12,275 bases of DNA, taken from contig DEQC01000035.1 in NCBI GenBank assembly GCA_002359055.1, positions 14,303-26,577 of the forward strand, in the 5' to 3' direction. Below are positions 1-7,157 of the stretch, one piece after another. The stretch is from Flavobacteriales bacterium UBA3376. Its GTDB lineage: Bacteria; Bacteroidota; Bacteroidia; Flavobacteriales; Weeksellaceae. The notes beneath the pieces are model-generated. The model searched no databases, had not been told where the DNA came from, and was given only the letters and a program-made list of their open reading frames with translations. The translations under genes were made by a program, and so were the position numbers. Numbering within the stretch: the stretch's first letter is position 1; each line of letters opens with the position of its first letter.

Positions 1-38
1 AATTTCTCGGATTTTAACAGTTTTATTATTAGTATGAA

Positions 39-1610
39 TTAGACCAAAGGTCCACCGCTAAGTATTTTTTCATCAGCTATATCTTCAAATTTTTTGAAGT
101 TTTCTCTGAATTTACTTGCCAATAATCTCGCTTTTTTATCATATTCTCCCAAATCGTCCCAAGATGATTCTACTTTTAAGATTTCATCTGAAGAAACTCC
201 TTTACAAGTTTGAGGGATTTGAATACCGAAATATGGATCTTGTTTGTATTCAACATTGTCCAAATCACCATTCAGTGCAGCTTGAATTACGGCTCTTGTG
301 TTTTTCAAAGACATTCTTTCACCTTTTCCGTTCCAACCAGTATTCAACAACCAAACATTTACACCGGTTTCAGCTACTTTTTCGCTCAACATAGAAGCGT
401 ATTTCACTGGATGTAATGGCATGAATGGTGCACCAAAACATGCGGAGAAAGTCGTTTGTGGTTCAGTAACTCCAGCTTCAGTTCCAGCAACTTTTGATGT
501 ATAACCAGATATGAACAAATAGGCTGCTTGTTCTGGTGTCAGCTTAGCAATTGGAGGTAAAACTCCATATGCGTCAAAGGATAAAAAGAAAATATTTTTT
601 GGGCTTTTACCTAAAGAAGGCTCAGTTATATTATCAATATGATAGATAGGATAACTCACCCTTGTATTTTCTGTGATTGATTTGTTTTCAAAATCAACTT
701 CGTTGGTTCCATCTTTGAAAACGCAGTTTTCCAATAGAGCATTTTCTTTGATCGCACCGAAGATTTCTGGTTCACTTTCAGCCGAAAGGTTAATTACTTT
801 TGCGTAACATCCACCTTCGAAATTGAAAATCACATTGTCTTTGGTCCATCCGTGCTCGTCATCACCGATGAGCTTTCTATTGGCATCAGCAGATAAAGTC
901 GTTTTACCAGTCCCTGACAAACCGAAGAACATAGCGGTGTCGCCATCTTCACCCATATTTGCAGAACAATGCATAGGTAAAGTTTCTTGGTAAATTGGGA
1001 GTAAGAAATTTAACGCAGAGAAAATACCTTTTTTGATTTCCCCCGTATAACCTGTACCACCGATGAGTGCAATTTTTCTGGTAAAGTTTAGGATTGCAAA
1101 GTTTTTGTCTCTTGTTCCATCAACTTCAGGATCTGCATAAAAGTTTGGAGCGTTTATAATCAACCAATCAGTTTCACCGAAGTTCTCTAATTCTTCCTGA
1201 GTGGGTCTTATAAACATATTATGTACAAATAAGTTCGCCCAAGGCATTTCGTTGATAGATCTAATTTTCACTTTATATCTATCATCCGCACATGCAAAGG
1301 CGTCTCTTACATAAATTTCTTTTCCACTTAAGTGTTCAACCACTTTATTATATAACTGATCGAATTTTTCTGAATCGAAAGGGATGTTGATATCTCCCCA
1401 CCAAATTTTACTTTCAGTTATTTCGTCTTTAACTATGAAACGATCTTTTGGAGAGCGTCCGGTAAATTTACCAGTTAACACGTTAATTGCGCCTGAAGAG
1501 GCTCTTTCCGCTTGATTTTTTTCAATTGAAATTTGCGAAAGCTTTTCTGGAGACAAGTTCCAGTGGGCTTTATCGGTTGAGATGCCGTACTTTAGTAGTT
1601 TTTCGTCCAT
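39..1610 (-). CDS. pckA: Phosphoenolpyruvate carboxykinase (ATP)
   Basis: This enzyme converts oxaloacetate and ATP to phosphoenolpyruvate, CO2 and ADP in the cytosol. It is the entry step of gluconeogenesis and can run in reverse for CO2 fixation. The 523-residue product matches the usual length of about 530-540. Visible motifs are FTGRSPKDRF (about 49-58, substrate binding), the kinase-1a P-loop GLSGTGKTTLS (about 230-240) and the metal-binding stretch IGDDEHGW (about 248-255). The C-terminal mobile lobe is intact. I chose ATG at 1610 as the start. An in-frame TTG 21 bp upstream (1629-1631) would extend the protein by seven residues, but that TTG is the end of a perfect -7 promoter box and so is probably not transcribed. 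The gene is divergent from acpP. No clear terminator is seen in the 38 bases after the stop. The family assignment is very secure; the start is moderately secure. Confidence 0.97.
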   Translation of the reverse strand: MDEKLLKYGISTDKAHWNLSPEKLSQISIEKNQAERASSGAINVLTGKFTGRSPKDRFIVKDEITESKIWWGDINIPFDSEKFDQLYNKVVEHLSGKEIYVRDAFACADDRYKVKIRSINEMPWANLFVHNMFIRPTQEELENFGETDWLIINAPNFYADPEVDGTRDKNFAILNFTRKIALIGGTGYTGEIKKGIFSALNFLLPIYQETLPMHCSANMGEDGDTAMFFGLSGTGKTTLSADANRKLIGDDEHGWTKDNVIFNFEGGCYAKVINLSAESEPEIFGAIKENALLENCVFKDGTNEVDFENKSITENTRVSYPIYHIDNITEPSLGKSPKNIFFLSFDAYGVLPPIAKLTPEQAAYLFISGYTSKVAGTEAGVTEPQTTFSACFGAPFMPLHPVKYASMLSEKVAETGVNVWLLNTGWNGKGERMSLKNTRAVIQAALNGDLDNVEYKQDPYFGIQIPQTCKGVSSDEILKVESSWDDLGEYDKKARLLASKFRENFKKFEDIADEKILSGGPLV

Positions 1611-1628
1611 TATTGTTGTAATTGCTTG

Positions 1629-1636
1629 CAAAATTA
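1629..1636 (-). promoter_or_regulatory. Probable -7 box of the pckA promoter (TAnnTTTG)
   Basis: On the minus strand this reads TAATTTTG, a perfect match to the Bacteroidota -7 consensus, and ends 18 nt before the ATG at 1610. Transcription would start roughly 5-7 nt downstream, leaving a leader of only about 12-14 nt. No TTG is found 18-20 nt upstream; a 13-bp palindrome (1652-1664) occupies the -33 position instead. The role is inferred from motif and position only. Confidence 0.55.
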
Positions 1637-1651
1637 AAAATAATGTTACAA

Positions 1652-1664
1652 ATTTAGGCTAAAT
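1652..1664. promoter_or_regulatory. 13-bp palindrome at the -33 position of pckA
   Basis: The sequence ATTTAG-G-CTAAAT is a perfect 6+1+6 dyad. Its centre (1658) falls where the -33 element of the pckA promoter would be expected, and that promoter has no TTG there. This could be an operator or activator site, but a short AT-rich palindrome can also occur by chance. Confidence 0.3.
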
Positions 1665-1747
1665 ATAAAGTAGAATCTGTTGATTTATATCATTTTATAT
1701 GGGTTAAAAAATTTGATTATATTTGTGGGTTCTGAATTAAAACAAAG

Positions 1748-1770
1748 TTTGCACGATAAATATGTGCAAG
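1748..1770. promoter_or_regulatory. Inverted repeat upstream of acpP (possible operator)
   Basis: The arms TTGCAC (1749-1754) and GTGCAA (1764-1769) form a perfect 6-bp dyad around a 9-nt AT-rich spacer, with a T-G wobble extending it by one pair. It lies immediately upstream of the acpP -7 box at 1787-1794 and covers the expected -33 region. The GC content of the arms stands out in this AT-rich intergenic region. A bound dimeric regulator is the obvious reading, but it is inference. Confidence 0.35.
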
Positions 1771-1786
1771 ATTAGCTAAAGTTTTA

Positions 1787-1794
1787 TATTTTTG
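1787..1794 (+). promoter_or_regulatory. Probable -7 box of the acpP promoter (TAnnTTTG)
   Basis: TATTTTTG fits the Bacteroidota -7 consensus and lies 30 nt before the acpP ATG at 1825, giving a leader of about 25 nt. There is no TTG at -33, where a dyad (1748-1770) sits instead. A second perfect box, TATATTTG at 1718-1725, also lacks a -33 partner and could be an alternative upstream start site. Confidence 0.5.
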
Positions 1795-1824
1795 CCGAAT
1801 CAAAAAACAATTAAAACATTTATT

Positions 1825-2061
1825 ATGTCTGACATTACATCAAGAGTAAAAGCAATCATCGTTGACAAATTAGGAGTTGACGAAAGTGAAGTAACCATTG
1901 AAGCAAGCTTTACAAATGATTTAGGTGCTGATTCTTTGGATACAGTAGAATTAATTATGGAGTTTGAAAAAGAATTTGACATTCAAATCCCAGATGATCA
2001 AGCTGAAAAAATTTCAACTGTAGGACAGGCAGTTCAATACATTGAAGATTTAAATAAGTAA
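1825..2061 (+). CDS. acpP: Acyl carrier protein
   Basis: This small acidic cytosolic protein carries growing acyl chains on a 4'-phosphopantetheine arm during type II fatty-acid synthesis. The 78-residue product has the standard length. The attachment motif DLGADSLDTVE is intact, with Ser37 as the modified residue, and helix II/III residues after it are typical. The ATG at 1825 gives the family's normal N-terminus (MSDITSRVKAI). An in-frame TTG at 1792 would add 11 residues but is the end of the predicted -7 box. The gene is followed after 23 nt by fabF, the pairing seen in most bacteria, and probably heads the acpP-to-pyk transcription unit. Confidence 0.97.
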   Translation: MSDITSRVKAIIVDKLGVDESEVTIEASFTNDLGADSLDTVELIMEFEKEFDIQIPDDQAEKISTVGQAVQYIEDLNK

Positions 2062-2084
2062 TTCTCAAATTATCTTCCAGATTT

Positions 2085-3335
2085 ATGGAATTAAAAAGAG
2101 TTGTAGTAACAGGTATAGGTGCGCTCACGCCCATAGGTAATAGTTTCCAAGAGTTTTGGGATGGATTGACTAATGGTGTAAGTGGAGCAGCACCGATAAC
2201 CTTGTTCGATGCTAGTTCGTTCAAAACACAATTTGCTTGTGAAATAAAAAATTTCAATGTCGATGATCACTTTGATAGAAGAGAGGCAAGACGATTGGAT
2301 CGTTGTGGACAACTAGGACTCGTAGCAGCTCGTGAAGCTGTAAAAAATAGCGGAATTATAGAATCCAATGTCAATAAACAAAGAGTAGGGGTAATCTGGG
2401 GGTCTGGTATTGGCGGTATCAAAACATTTGAAGAAGAAGTTTCTGGTTTTGCTACAGGTAATGGGACGCCTAGATTTAACCCCTTTTTTATTCCAAAAAT
2501 GATAGCGGATATCACGCCTGGACACATTTCTATGGAATATGGATTTATGGGTCCTAATTATACCACTGTTTCTGCTTGTGCTTCATCGACCAATGCACTT
2601 ATCGATGCACTGATGCTGATCAAATTAGGAAAAGCTGATGTGATTGTAAGTGGTGGATCTGAAGCGGCTGTAACAGCTTCGAGTATCGGTGGATTTAACG
2701 CTATGCATGCGCTATCCGTAAGAAATGATGATCCGAAAACAGCATCACGCCCATTTGATAAAGACAGAGATGGATTTGTTATGGGTGAAGGTAGTGCGGC
2801 GATTATTTTGGAAGAATATGAACACGCCAAAGCAAGAGGTGCTAAGATCTATGCTGAGTTCATCGGTGGTGGACTTTCTGCAGATGCACACCATTTGACC
2901 GCTCCTCATCCTGAAGGTTTGGGAGCTTTCAATGTGATGAGTAATGCATTGGACGATGCTAAAATTAATATAGAAGATGTAGATCACATCAATATGCATG
3001 GAACTTCAACTCCTTTGGGAGATATAGCTGAATCAAAAGCGATTCAAAAACTCTTCGGAGATCATGCATATAATATTCAAATTAATTCAACGAAATCTAT
3101 GACTGGACACCTTTTAGGTGCAGCAGGTGCGATTGAGGCTGCTTCGGTTATAGGTGCAATCATCCATGATGTAGTCCCTCCGACTATTAATCATTTTACA
3201 GATGATGAAAATTTAGATCCTAAAATTGATTATACATTTAACAAAGCTGTAAAAAAAGAGGTTAATGTTGGTATGAGCAATACATTTGGATTTGGTGGAC
3301 ACAATGCTTGTGTTGTTTTTAGAAAAATGAAATAA
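2085..3335 (+). CDS. fabF: 3-oxoacyl-ACP synthase II (KAS II)
   Basis: This enzyme condenses malonyl-ACP with acyl-ACP, elongating fatty acids; in many bacteria it also sets the unsaturated to saturated ratio with temperature. The 416-residue thiolase-fold protein matches the usual 410-415. The active-site Cys165 lies in VSACASSTN. The catalytic histidines are His305 (NMHGTSTPLGD) and His342 (TKSMTGHLLGAAGA), and the conserved Lys337 lies in that same second motif. The C-terminal NTFGFGGHNACVVF, typical of KAS I/II, is present. The start is the first ATG, 23 nt after the acpP stop, and the N-terminus MELKRVVVTGIGALTP is canonical. Four nucleotides separate its stop from the rnc start, so the two are surely co-transcribed. 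Confidence 0.97.
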   Translation: MELKRVVVTGIGALTPIGNSFQEFWDGLTNGVSGAAPITLFDASSFKTQFACEIKNFNVDDHFDRREARRLDRCGQLGLVAAREAVKNSGIIESNVNKQRVGVIWGSGIGGIKTFEEEVSGFATGNGTPRFNPFFIPKMIADITPGHISMEYGFMGPNYTTVSACASSTNALIDALMLIKLGKADVIVSGGSEAAVTASSIGGFNAMHALSVRNDDPKTASRPFDKDRDGFVMGEGSAAIILEEYEHAKARGAKIYAEFIGGGLSADAHHLTAPHPEGLGAFNVMSNALDDAKINIEDVDHINMHGTSTPLGDIAESKAIQKLFGDHAYNIQINSTKSMTGHLLGAAGAIEAASVIGAIIHDVVPPTINHFTDDENLDPKIDYTFNKAVKKEVNVGMSNTFGFGGHNACVVFRKMK

Positions 3336-3339
3336 TGAT

Positions 3340-4101
3340 ATGCCTCTGTGGGAGAGAATAAAATCAATTTTCGGTTTTGATAAAACTCGAACTCAATCTT
3401 GCGAAATCCCAAATTTAGACGTTTTTTTATATGAGCTTTTGGGCTATCAACCCAAAAACATTGAAATCTACGAAAAAGCATTTATTCATCGTTCCGCTCA
3501 AGTAAAAGATGAACACGGAAACGATGTCAATTTTGAACGTCTCGAATTCTTGGGCGATGCTGTATTGGGGCTTATCATAGCTGTCTATATCTTCGAAAAA
3601 GCTCCTCATAAACAAGAGGGTTATTTGACCAAAATGAGATCCAAAATGGTTTCAAGACAACAATTGAACAACCTTGGAAAACATTTTAAATTGGCCGATT
3701 ATCTACATCCGGATGGTAATCCAAATTTGGGTGAAGACATTTATGGTAATTTAGTAGAAGCCTTGATCGGAGCAATGTATTTAGACAAAGGTTTTGAATT
3801 TACTTCCAAATTCATCTCAGAACAAATCCTTGAAAAACGAATTAACTTGGACCGACTCGAAAGAGCGATCACAAGTCACAAAAGCTTAATTTTAGAATGG
3901 GGACAAAAGACCAAAAACAAAATAAGTTTCAATACCTTTGATGAAGATAATGCAGAGGATTTGATAGTTTTTGTCTCTGTCATAAGATTGAACGATAAAG
4001 TAGTAGCCAAAGGTAGAGGTACATCTAAGAAAAAAGCAGAAGAAAACGCTTCGAGAAGAGCGTATTATTTTTTACAAAAACAAATGGATAACGTTGTGTA
4101 A
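3340..4101 (+). CDS. rnc: Ribonuclease III
   Basis: This double-strand-specific endoribonuclease matures 16S/23S precursors and processes structured mRNAs, working as a dimer. The 253-residue protein has the RNase III domain first (about 25-160) and a dsRNA-binding domain second (about 180-248, ending in GRGTSKKKAEENASRRA). The signature ERLEFLGDAVLG (66-77) contains the expected acidic residues Glu66, Glu69 and Asp73. In the second metal-binding segment, GNLVEALIGAMYLD (136-149), the catalytic Glu140 is present, but the position equivalent to E. coli Asp114 is Asn137. The roughly 25-residue N-terminal extension is longer than in E. coli. The start at 3340 lies 4 nt after the fabF stop, and the stop codon abuts the next ATG, which indicates translational coupling. 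Identity is secure; the meaning of Asn137 is not. Confidence 0.95.
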   Translation: MPLWERIKSIFGFDKTRTQSCEIPNLDVFLYELLGYQPKNIEIYEKAFIHRSAQVKDEHGNDVNFERLEFLGDAVLGLIIAVYIFEKAPHKQEGYLTKMRSKMVSRQQLNNLGKHFKLADYLHPDGNPNLGEDIYGNLVEALIGAMYLDKGFEFTSKFISEQILEKRINLDRLERAITSHKSLILEWGQKTKNKISFNTFDEDNAEDLIVFVSVIRLNDKVVAKGRGTSKKKAEENASRRAYYFLQKQMDNVV

Positions 4102-4557
4102 ATGGCGCAGAAAACAATATTATTGGATGCTTCAGAGTTCATCGATTTTGAACTCTACGGTATAGTATCCAGCTTTTCTCACTCACCGCAATTTGTATTT
4201 CATTTGAATAAATTTTTTGAAACTCGATTTTATAGAATCGAAGATTTAGATGTATATTTTCATGGTGAAACTTCTTATTATCCAGTTTATAGATGGGAAG
4301 ATGTACAAAGTGGTTGCGATTATCACATCATAAAAAATATTGCTTATAGTTTAGGCAATCAGTCAATTAAACAAGAAAATTTAAAACTCTTTGATGTTGA
4401 AATTGCTCCAGCATTGATTCAACAACACAAAGAATATAATTATTTGTTGAAAGTAACTGGTGAACAAGAAAAATGGATAAAAGAAAATTCTTTTATTCAG
4501 AAGATTACTAAATTTGATGTAAATAATATAAAGTCAATCGATCGATTGATATTTTAA
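4102..4557 (+). CDS. IPExxxVDY-type protein of unknown function
   Basis: This is a 151-residue soluble protein with no signal peptide, no membrane segment and no catalytic motif that I recognise. I assign it tentatively to the Bacteroidota IPExxxVDY family because of its position: my recollection is that this small family sits between rnc and pyk in flavobacteria. The internal segment 106-114 (IQQHKEYNY) has the nine-residue spacing of the family signature, but only the first Ile and last Tyr match. The segment is followed by LLKVTG, comparable to the hydrophobic strand after the signature in relatives. The protein is rich in aromatic residues (Phe, Tyr) in its first half. Its ATG directly follows the rnc stop (TAAATG) and pyk starts 17 nt after it, so expression is tied to both. 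Function is unknown; a structural or RNA-related accessory role is only a guess from context. Confidence 0.75.
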   Translation: MAQKTILLDASEFIDFELYGIVSSFSHSPQFVFHLNKFFETRFYRIEDLDVYFHGETSYYPVYRWEDVQSGCDYHIIKNIAYSLGNQSIKQENLKLFDVEIAPALIQQHKEYNYLLKVTGEQEKWIKENSFIQKITKFDVNNIKSIDRLIF

Positions 4558-4574
4558 AAAAGTAAAAAGCGAAA

Positions 4575-6014
4575 ATGTATTATAATCCAAAGTATTTAAA
4601 AAGAACTAAAATTGTAGCAACCTTAGGTCCATCGACTGATTCTAAAGAAACTTTAAGAATCATGATGGATAGAGGAGTTGATGTTTTTAGGATAAATTTC
4701 TCTCATGCGAATCATGATGATGTAAAAGAGAAAATCAAAATCATCCATTCTCTTAACGAAGAATATGGATACAACACCGCAATTTTGGCCGACCTACAAG
4801 GTCCAAAATTGAGAATCGGTGAAGTAGAAGAAGGCGTCGAATTAGAAGCAGGAGACGTTTTGACCTTTACCAATCAAGAAATCATCGGAAACAAAGAAAG
4901 AGTTTATATGAACTATAAACAGTTTCCAAATGATGTGAAAGTAGGTGAAAATATATTGCTCGATGATGGGAAAATTGTATTGAAAGTTTTGAAAACTAAC
5001 AACAAAGATGAAGTGCAAGCTGAAGTTGTACAAGGCGGAACTTTGTTTTCGAAAAAAGGTGTAAACCTTCCAAATACAAAAATTTCTCAACCTGCATTGA
5101 CCGAAAAAGATATTCGAGATGCGAGATTTGCTATCAAACACCAAGTGGATTGGGTAGCGCTTTCTTTTGTTAGAACTGCGCAAGATGTAATGGACTTGAA
5201 AGAAATCATAGACGAAAATGCTGAATATAAAGTTCCAATCATAGCAAAAATCGAAAAACCTGAGGCTTTAGAAAATATTGATGAAATCATCAAAGTAGTT
5301 GACGGATTGATGGTTGCTCGTGGAGATTTAGGAGTCGAAATGCCAATTGAAGAAGTACCTGAACACCAAAAATCTTTGATTGGAAAAGCGAAACTGGCTC
5401 GAATTCCAGTCATAGTTGCTACGCAAATGATGGAGAGCATGATGACGAGTTTGACTCCTTCTCGTGCGGAAGTAAACGATGTTGCGAACGCAGTTTATGA
5501 TGGAGCCGATGCGGTGATGTTGAGTGGTGAAACTTCTGTGGGTGATTATCCAGTGGAGGTTATCGAAACCATGACTAAAATTCTTCAAAGAGTGGAAGAT
5601 TCACCGACGATTAAAGTTCCTACTTTGAAGCCAAAAAACAGAAACGATAGATACATCACAAAAATGATTTGCTATAGTGCTGCTAAAATGGTTAATTTGG
5701 TGAAGGCAAAAGCGATTTCAACCCTGACTTATTCGGGTTATACCGCTTTCCAAATTTCTTCGTATCGACCAATTGCTCATATTTTGGTTTATACGCCAAA
5801 CAAACATATCGTTAGAAGATTGAATTTGTTGTGGGGTGTTAGAGCGATGTATTATGACGCTGGAAATATGAGTACAGATGAAACGGTGATCAAAGTCAAT
5901 CGAATGGCTGTCGATAATGGTTTTGTTGATTGGGGAGATTATGTGATCAACATTAACGCCATGCCAGTTTCTGAAATGGGTAAAACCAATACATTGCGTT
6001 TGACTACAATTTAA
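4575..6014 (+). CDS. pyk: Pyruvate kinase
   Basis: This enzyme catalyses the last step of glycolysis, PEP + ADP to pyruvate + ATP. The 479-residue protein has the expected layout: first half of the TIM barrel, the small B domain (about 80-175), second half of the barrel, and the C-terminal domain (about 355-479). Visible active-site elements are RINFSHAN (39-46), ADLQGPKLRIG (72-82), the catalytic Lys225 and metal ligand Glu227 in IIAKIEKPE, Asp251 in ARGDLGVEM, and Thr283 in ATQMMESM. The segment SRAEVNDVANAVYDGADAVMLSGET (296-320) is canonical. Residues 73-78 read DLQGPK; Lys78 occupies the position that is Glu117 in the K+-dependent rabbit enzyme, and Lys there is associated with K+-independent pyruvate kinases. 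The gene is the last of its unit and is followed by a strong terminator. Confidence 0.97.
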   Translation: MYYNPKYLKRTKIVATLGPSTDSKETLRIMMDRGVDVFRINFSHANHDDVKEKIKIIHSLNEEYGYNTAILADLQGPKLRIGEVEEGVELEAGDVLTFTNQEIIGNKERVYMNYKQFPNDVKVGENILLDDGKIVLKVLKTNNKDEVQAEVVQGGTLFSKKGVNLPNTKISQPALTEKDIRDARFAIKHQVDWVALSFVRTAQDVMDLKEIIDENAEYKVPIIAKIEKPEALENIDEIIKVVDGLMVARGDLGVEMPIEEVPEHQKSLIGKAKLARIPVIVATQMMESMMTSLTPSRAEVNDVANAVYDGADAVMLSGETSVGDYPVEVIETMTKILQRVEDSPTIKVPTLKPKNRNDRYITKMICYSAAKMVNLVKAKAISTLTYSGYTAFQISSYRPIAHILVYTPNKHIVRRLNLLWGVRAMYYDAGNMSTDETVIKVNRMAVDNGFVDWGDYVININAMPVSEMGKTNTLRLTTI

Positions 6015-6029
6015 TTTGAGAAAAGAGTT

Positions 6030-6064
6030 AAAGTTGGTAGGAATTTAATTTCTACCAACTTTTT
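6030..6064 (+). terminator. Intrinsic terminator after pyk
   Basis: An 11-bp perfect stem (AAAGTTGGTAG, 6030-6040, with CTACCAACTTT, 6052-6062) encloses an 11-nt loop that can pair further, and runs into TTTTT (6060-6064). It lies 15 nt after the pyk stop and should end the acpP-pyk transcript ahead of the separate pheS promoter. Confidence 0.9.
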
Positions 6065-6086
6065 GTTTCTATATGATTAAAAATTG

Positions 6087-6116
6087 TTTGCTTATCATTT
6101 GAAACGATTAAATTTG
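6087..6116 (+). promoter_or_regulatory. pheS promoter, Bacteroidota type
   Basis: TTTG (6087-6090), an 18-nt spacer and TAAATTTG (6109-6116) match the Bacteroidota sigma-A consensus almost perfectly. The -7 box ends 21 nt before the pheS ATG, so the leader would be about 15 nt, with no room for an attenuator or T-box. Confidence 0.8.
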
Positions 6117-6137
6117 CAAAACTAAACTAAAAATAAA

Positions 6138-7157
6138 ATGATTGACCAAATCAAACAATATATAGAAGAAGTAAATCAATTTACTACTCAAGATTCAAAG
6201 GAAGTCGAAGATTTTAGAATTAAATTTTTAGGTAAAAAAGGTATTCTGAATGATTTGTTTGCGCACTTTAAAACTGTTCCTAACGAACAAAAAAAAGAAT
6301 TTGGACAAACGGTCAATCAATTGAAAAATTTAGTTACAGAAAAAGTTCAAACCCTTAAATCTTCTTTAGAAACTTCGGGTTCAAATGAATTGAAGTTGGA
6401 TTTGACTCGTCCAGGTGAAATCCAAGAACTCGGTGCGAGACATCCGATTAATAGTGTGAAAAATAGAATCATCGATATATTTTCACGCATTGGATTTACA
6501 CTTTCTGATGGTCCTGAAATCGAAGATGATTGGCATAACTTTACTGCCCTAAATCTTCCTGAGCATCATCCAGCAAGAGATATGCAAGATACTTTTTTCA
6601 TCGAGCAGAATCCTGACATCGTATTGCGAACTCACACCTCGTCCGTTCAAATTCAATACATGGAAAAGAATGAACCACCGATTAGAATTTTATCGCCAGG
6701 TAGAGTTTATAGAAATGAGGCGATTTCTTCGAGATCACATATGATGTTCCATCAAATCGAAGGTTTGTATATCGATAAAAACGTTTCTTTTGCAGATTTA
6801 CGTCAAACTTTAAGTTATTTTACTGAAGCTCTTTTCGGGAAATCCAAAATCCGTTTGAGACCTTCATATTTCCCATTTACCGAGCCAAGTGCTGAAGTCG
6901 ATGTGTATTGGGGACTGGAAACCGAAACCGATTATCGAATGACCAAAGGTACTGGTTGGTTGGAAATTATGGGTTGTGGGATGGTCGATCCAAATGTTCT
7001 GAAAAATGTGAATATCGATCCAGAAGAATATACTGGATATGCCTTCGGAATGGGAATTGAGAGAATTGCTTTATTGCTTTATCAAATCGGTGATATCCGT
7101 ATGTACACCGAAAATGATTTGCGCTTTTTGGAGCAATTCAAAGCGGAGTTATTCTAA
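6138..7157 (+). CDS. pheS: Phenylalanine-tRNA ligase alpha subunit
   Basis: This is the catalytic subunit of the alpha2-beta2 phenylalanyl-tRNA synthetase, which charges tRNA-Phe in the cytosol. The 339-residue length is usual. An N-terminal coiled-coil region (about 1-85) precedes the class II core. The core shows the HPAR.MQDTF region (144-153), motif 2 with GRVYRNEAISSRSHMMFHQIEG (188-209) and motif 3 with YAFGMGIERIALLLY (301-315). The partner gene pheT is not in the window; the next gene is on the opposite strand, so pheS is expressed separately from pheT, an arrangement I believe is common in Bacteroidota. The start at 6138 is the first ATG downstream of a near-consensus promoter. The last 9 bp overlap the end of the convergent lipoprotein gene. 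Confidence 0.97.
   Translation: MIDQIKQYIEEVNQFTTQDSKEVEDFRIKFLGKKGILNDLFAHFKTVPNEQKKEFGQTVNQLKNLVTEKVQTLKSSLETSGSNELKLDLTRPGEIQELGARHPINSVKNRIIDIFSRIGFTLSDGPEIEDDWHNFTALNLPEHHPARDMQDTFFIEQNPDIVLRTHTSSVQIQYMEKNEPPIRILSPGRVYRNEAISSRSHMMFHQIEGLYIDKNVSFADLRQTLSYFTEALFGKSKIRLRPSYFPFTEPSAEVDVYWGLETETDYRMTKGTGWLEIMGCGMVDPNVLKNVNIDPEEYTGYAFGMGIERIALLLYQIGDIRMYTENDLRFLEQFKAELF

Noticed and set aside
116..504. Open frames antisense to pckA
   Set aside because: They are shadows of the pckA coding strand with low-complexity, unconserved-looking translations.
1718..1725. TATATTTG, a second perfect -7 box upstream of acpP
   Set aside because: It has no TTG at 17-20 nt upstream and would give a leader of about 95 nt; noted under the acpP promoter but not listed as its own promoter.
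1792..1824. In-frame TTG start extending acpP by 11 residues
   Set aside because: The TTG is the end of the predicted -7 box, and the extra residues are absent from known acyl carrier proteins; the ATG at 1825 gives the normal 78-residue protein.
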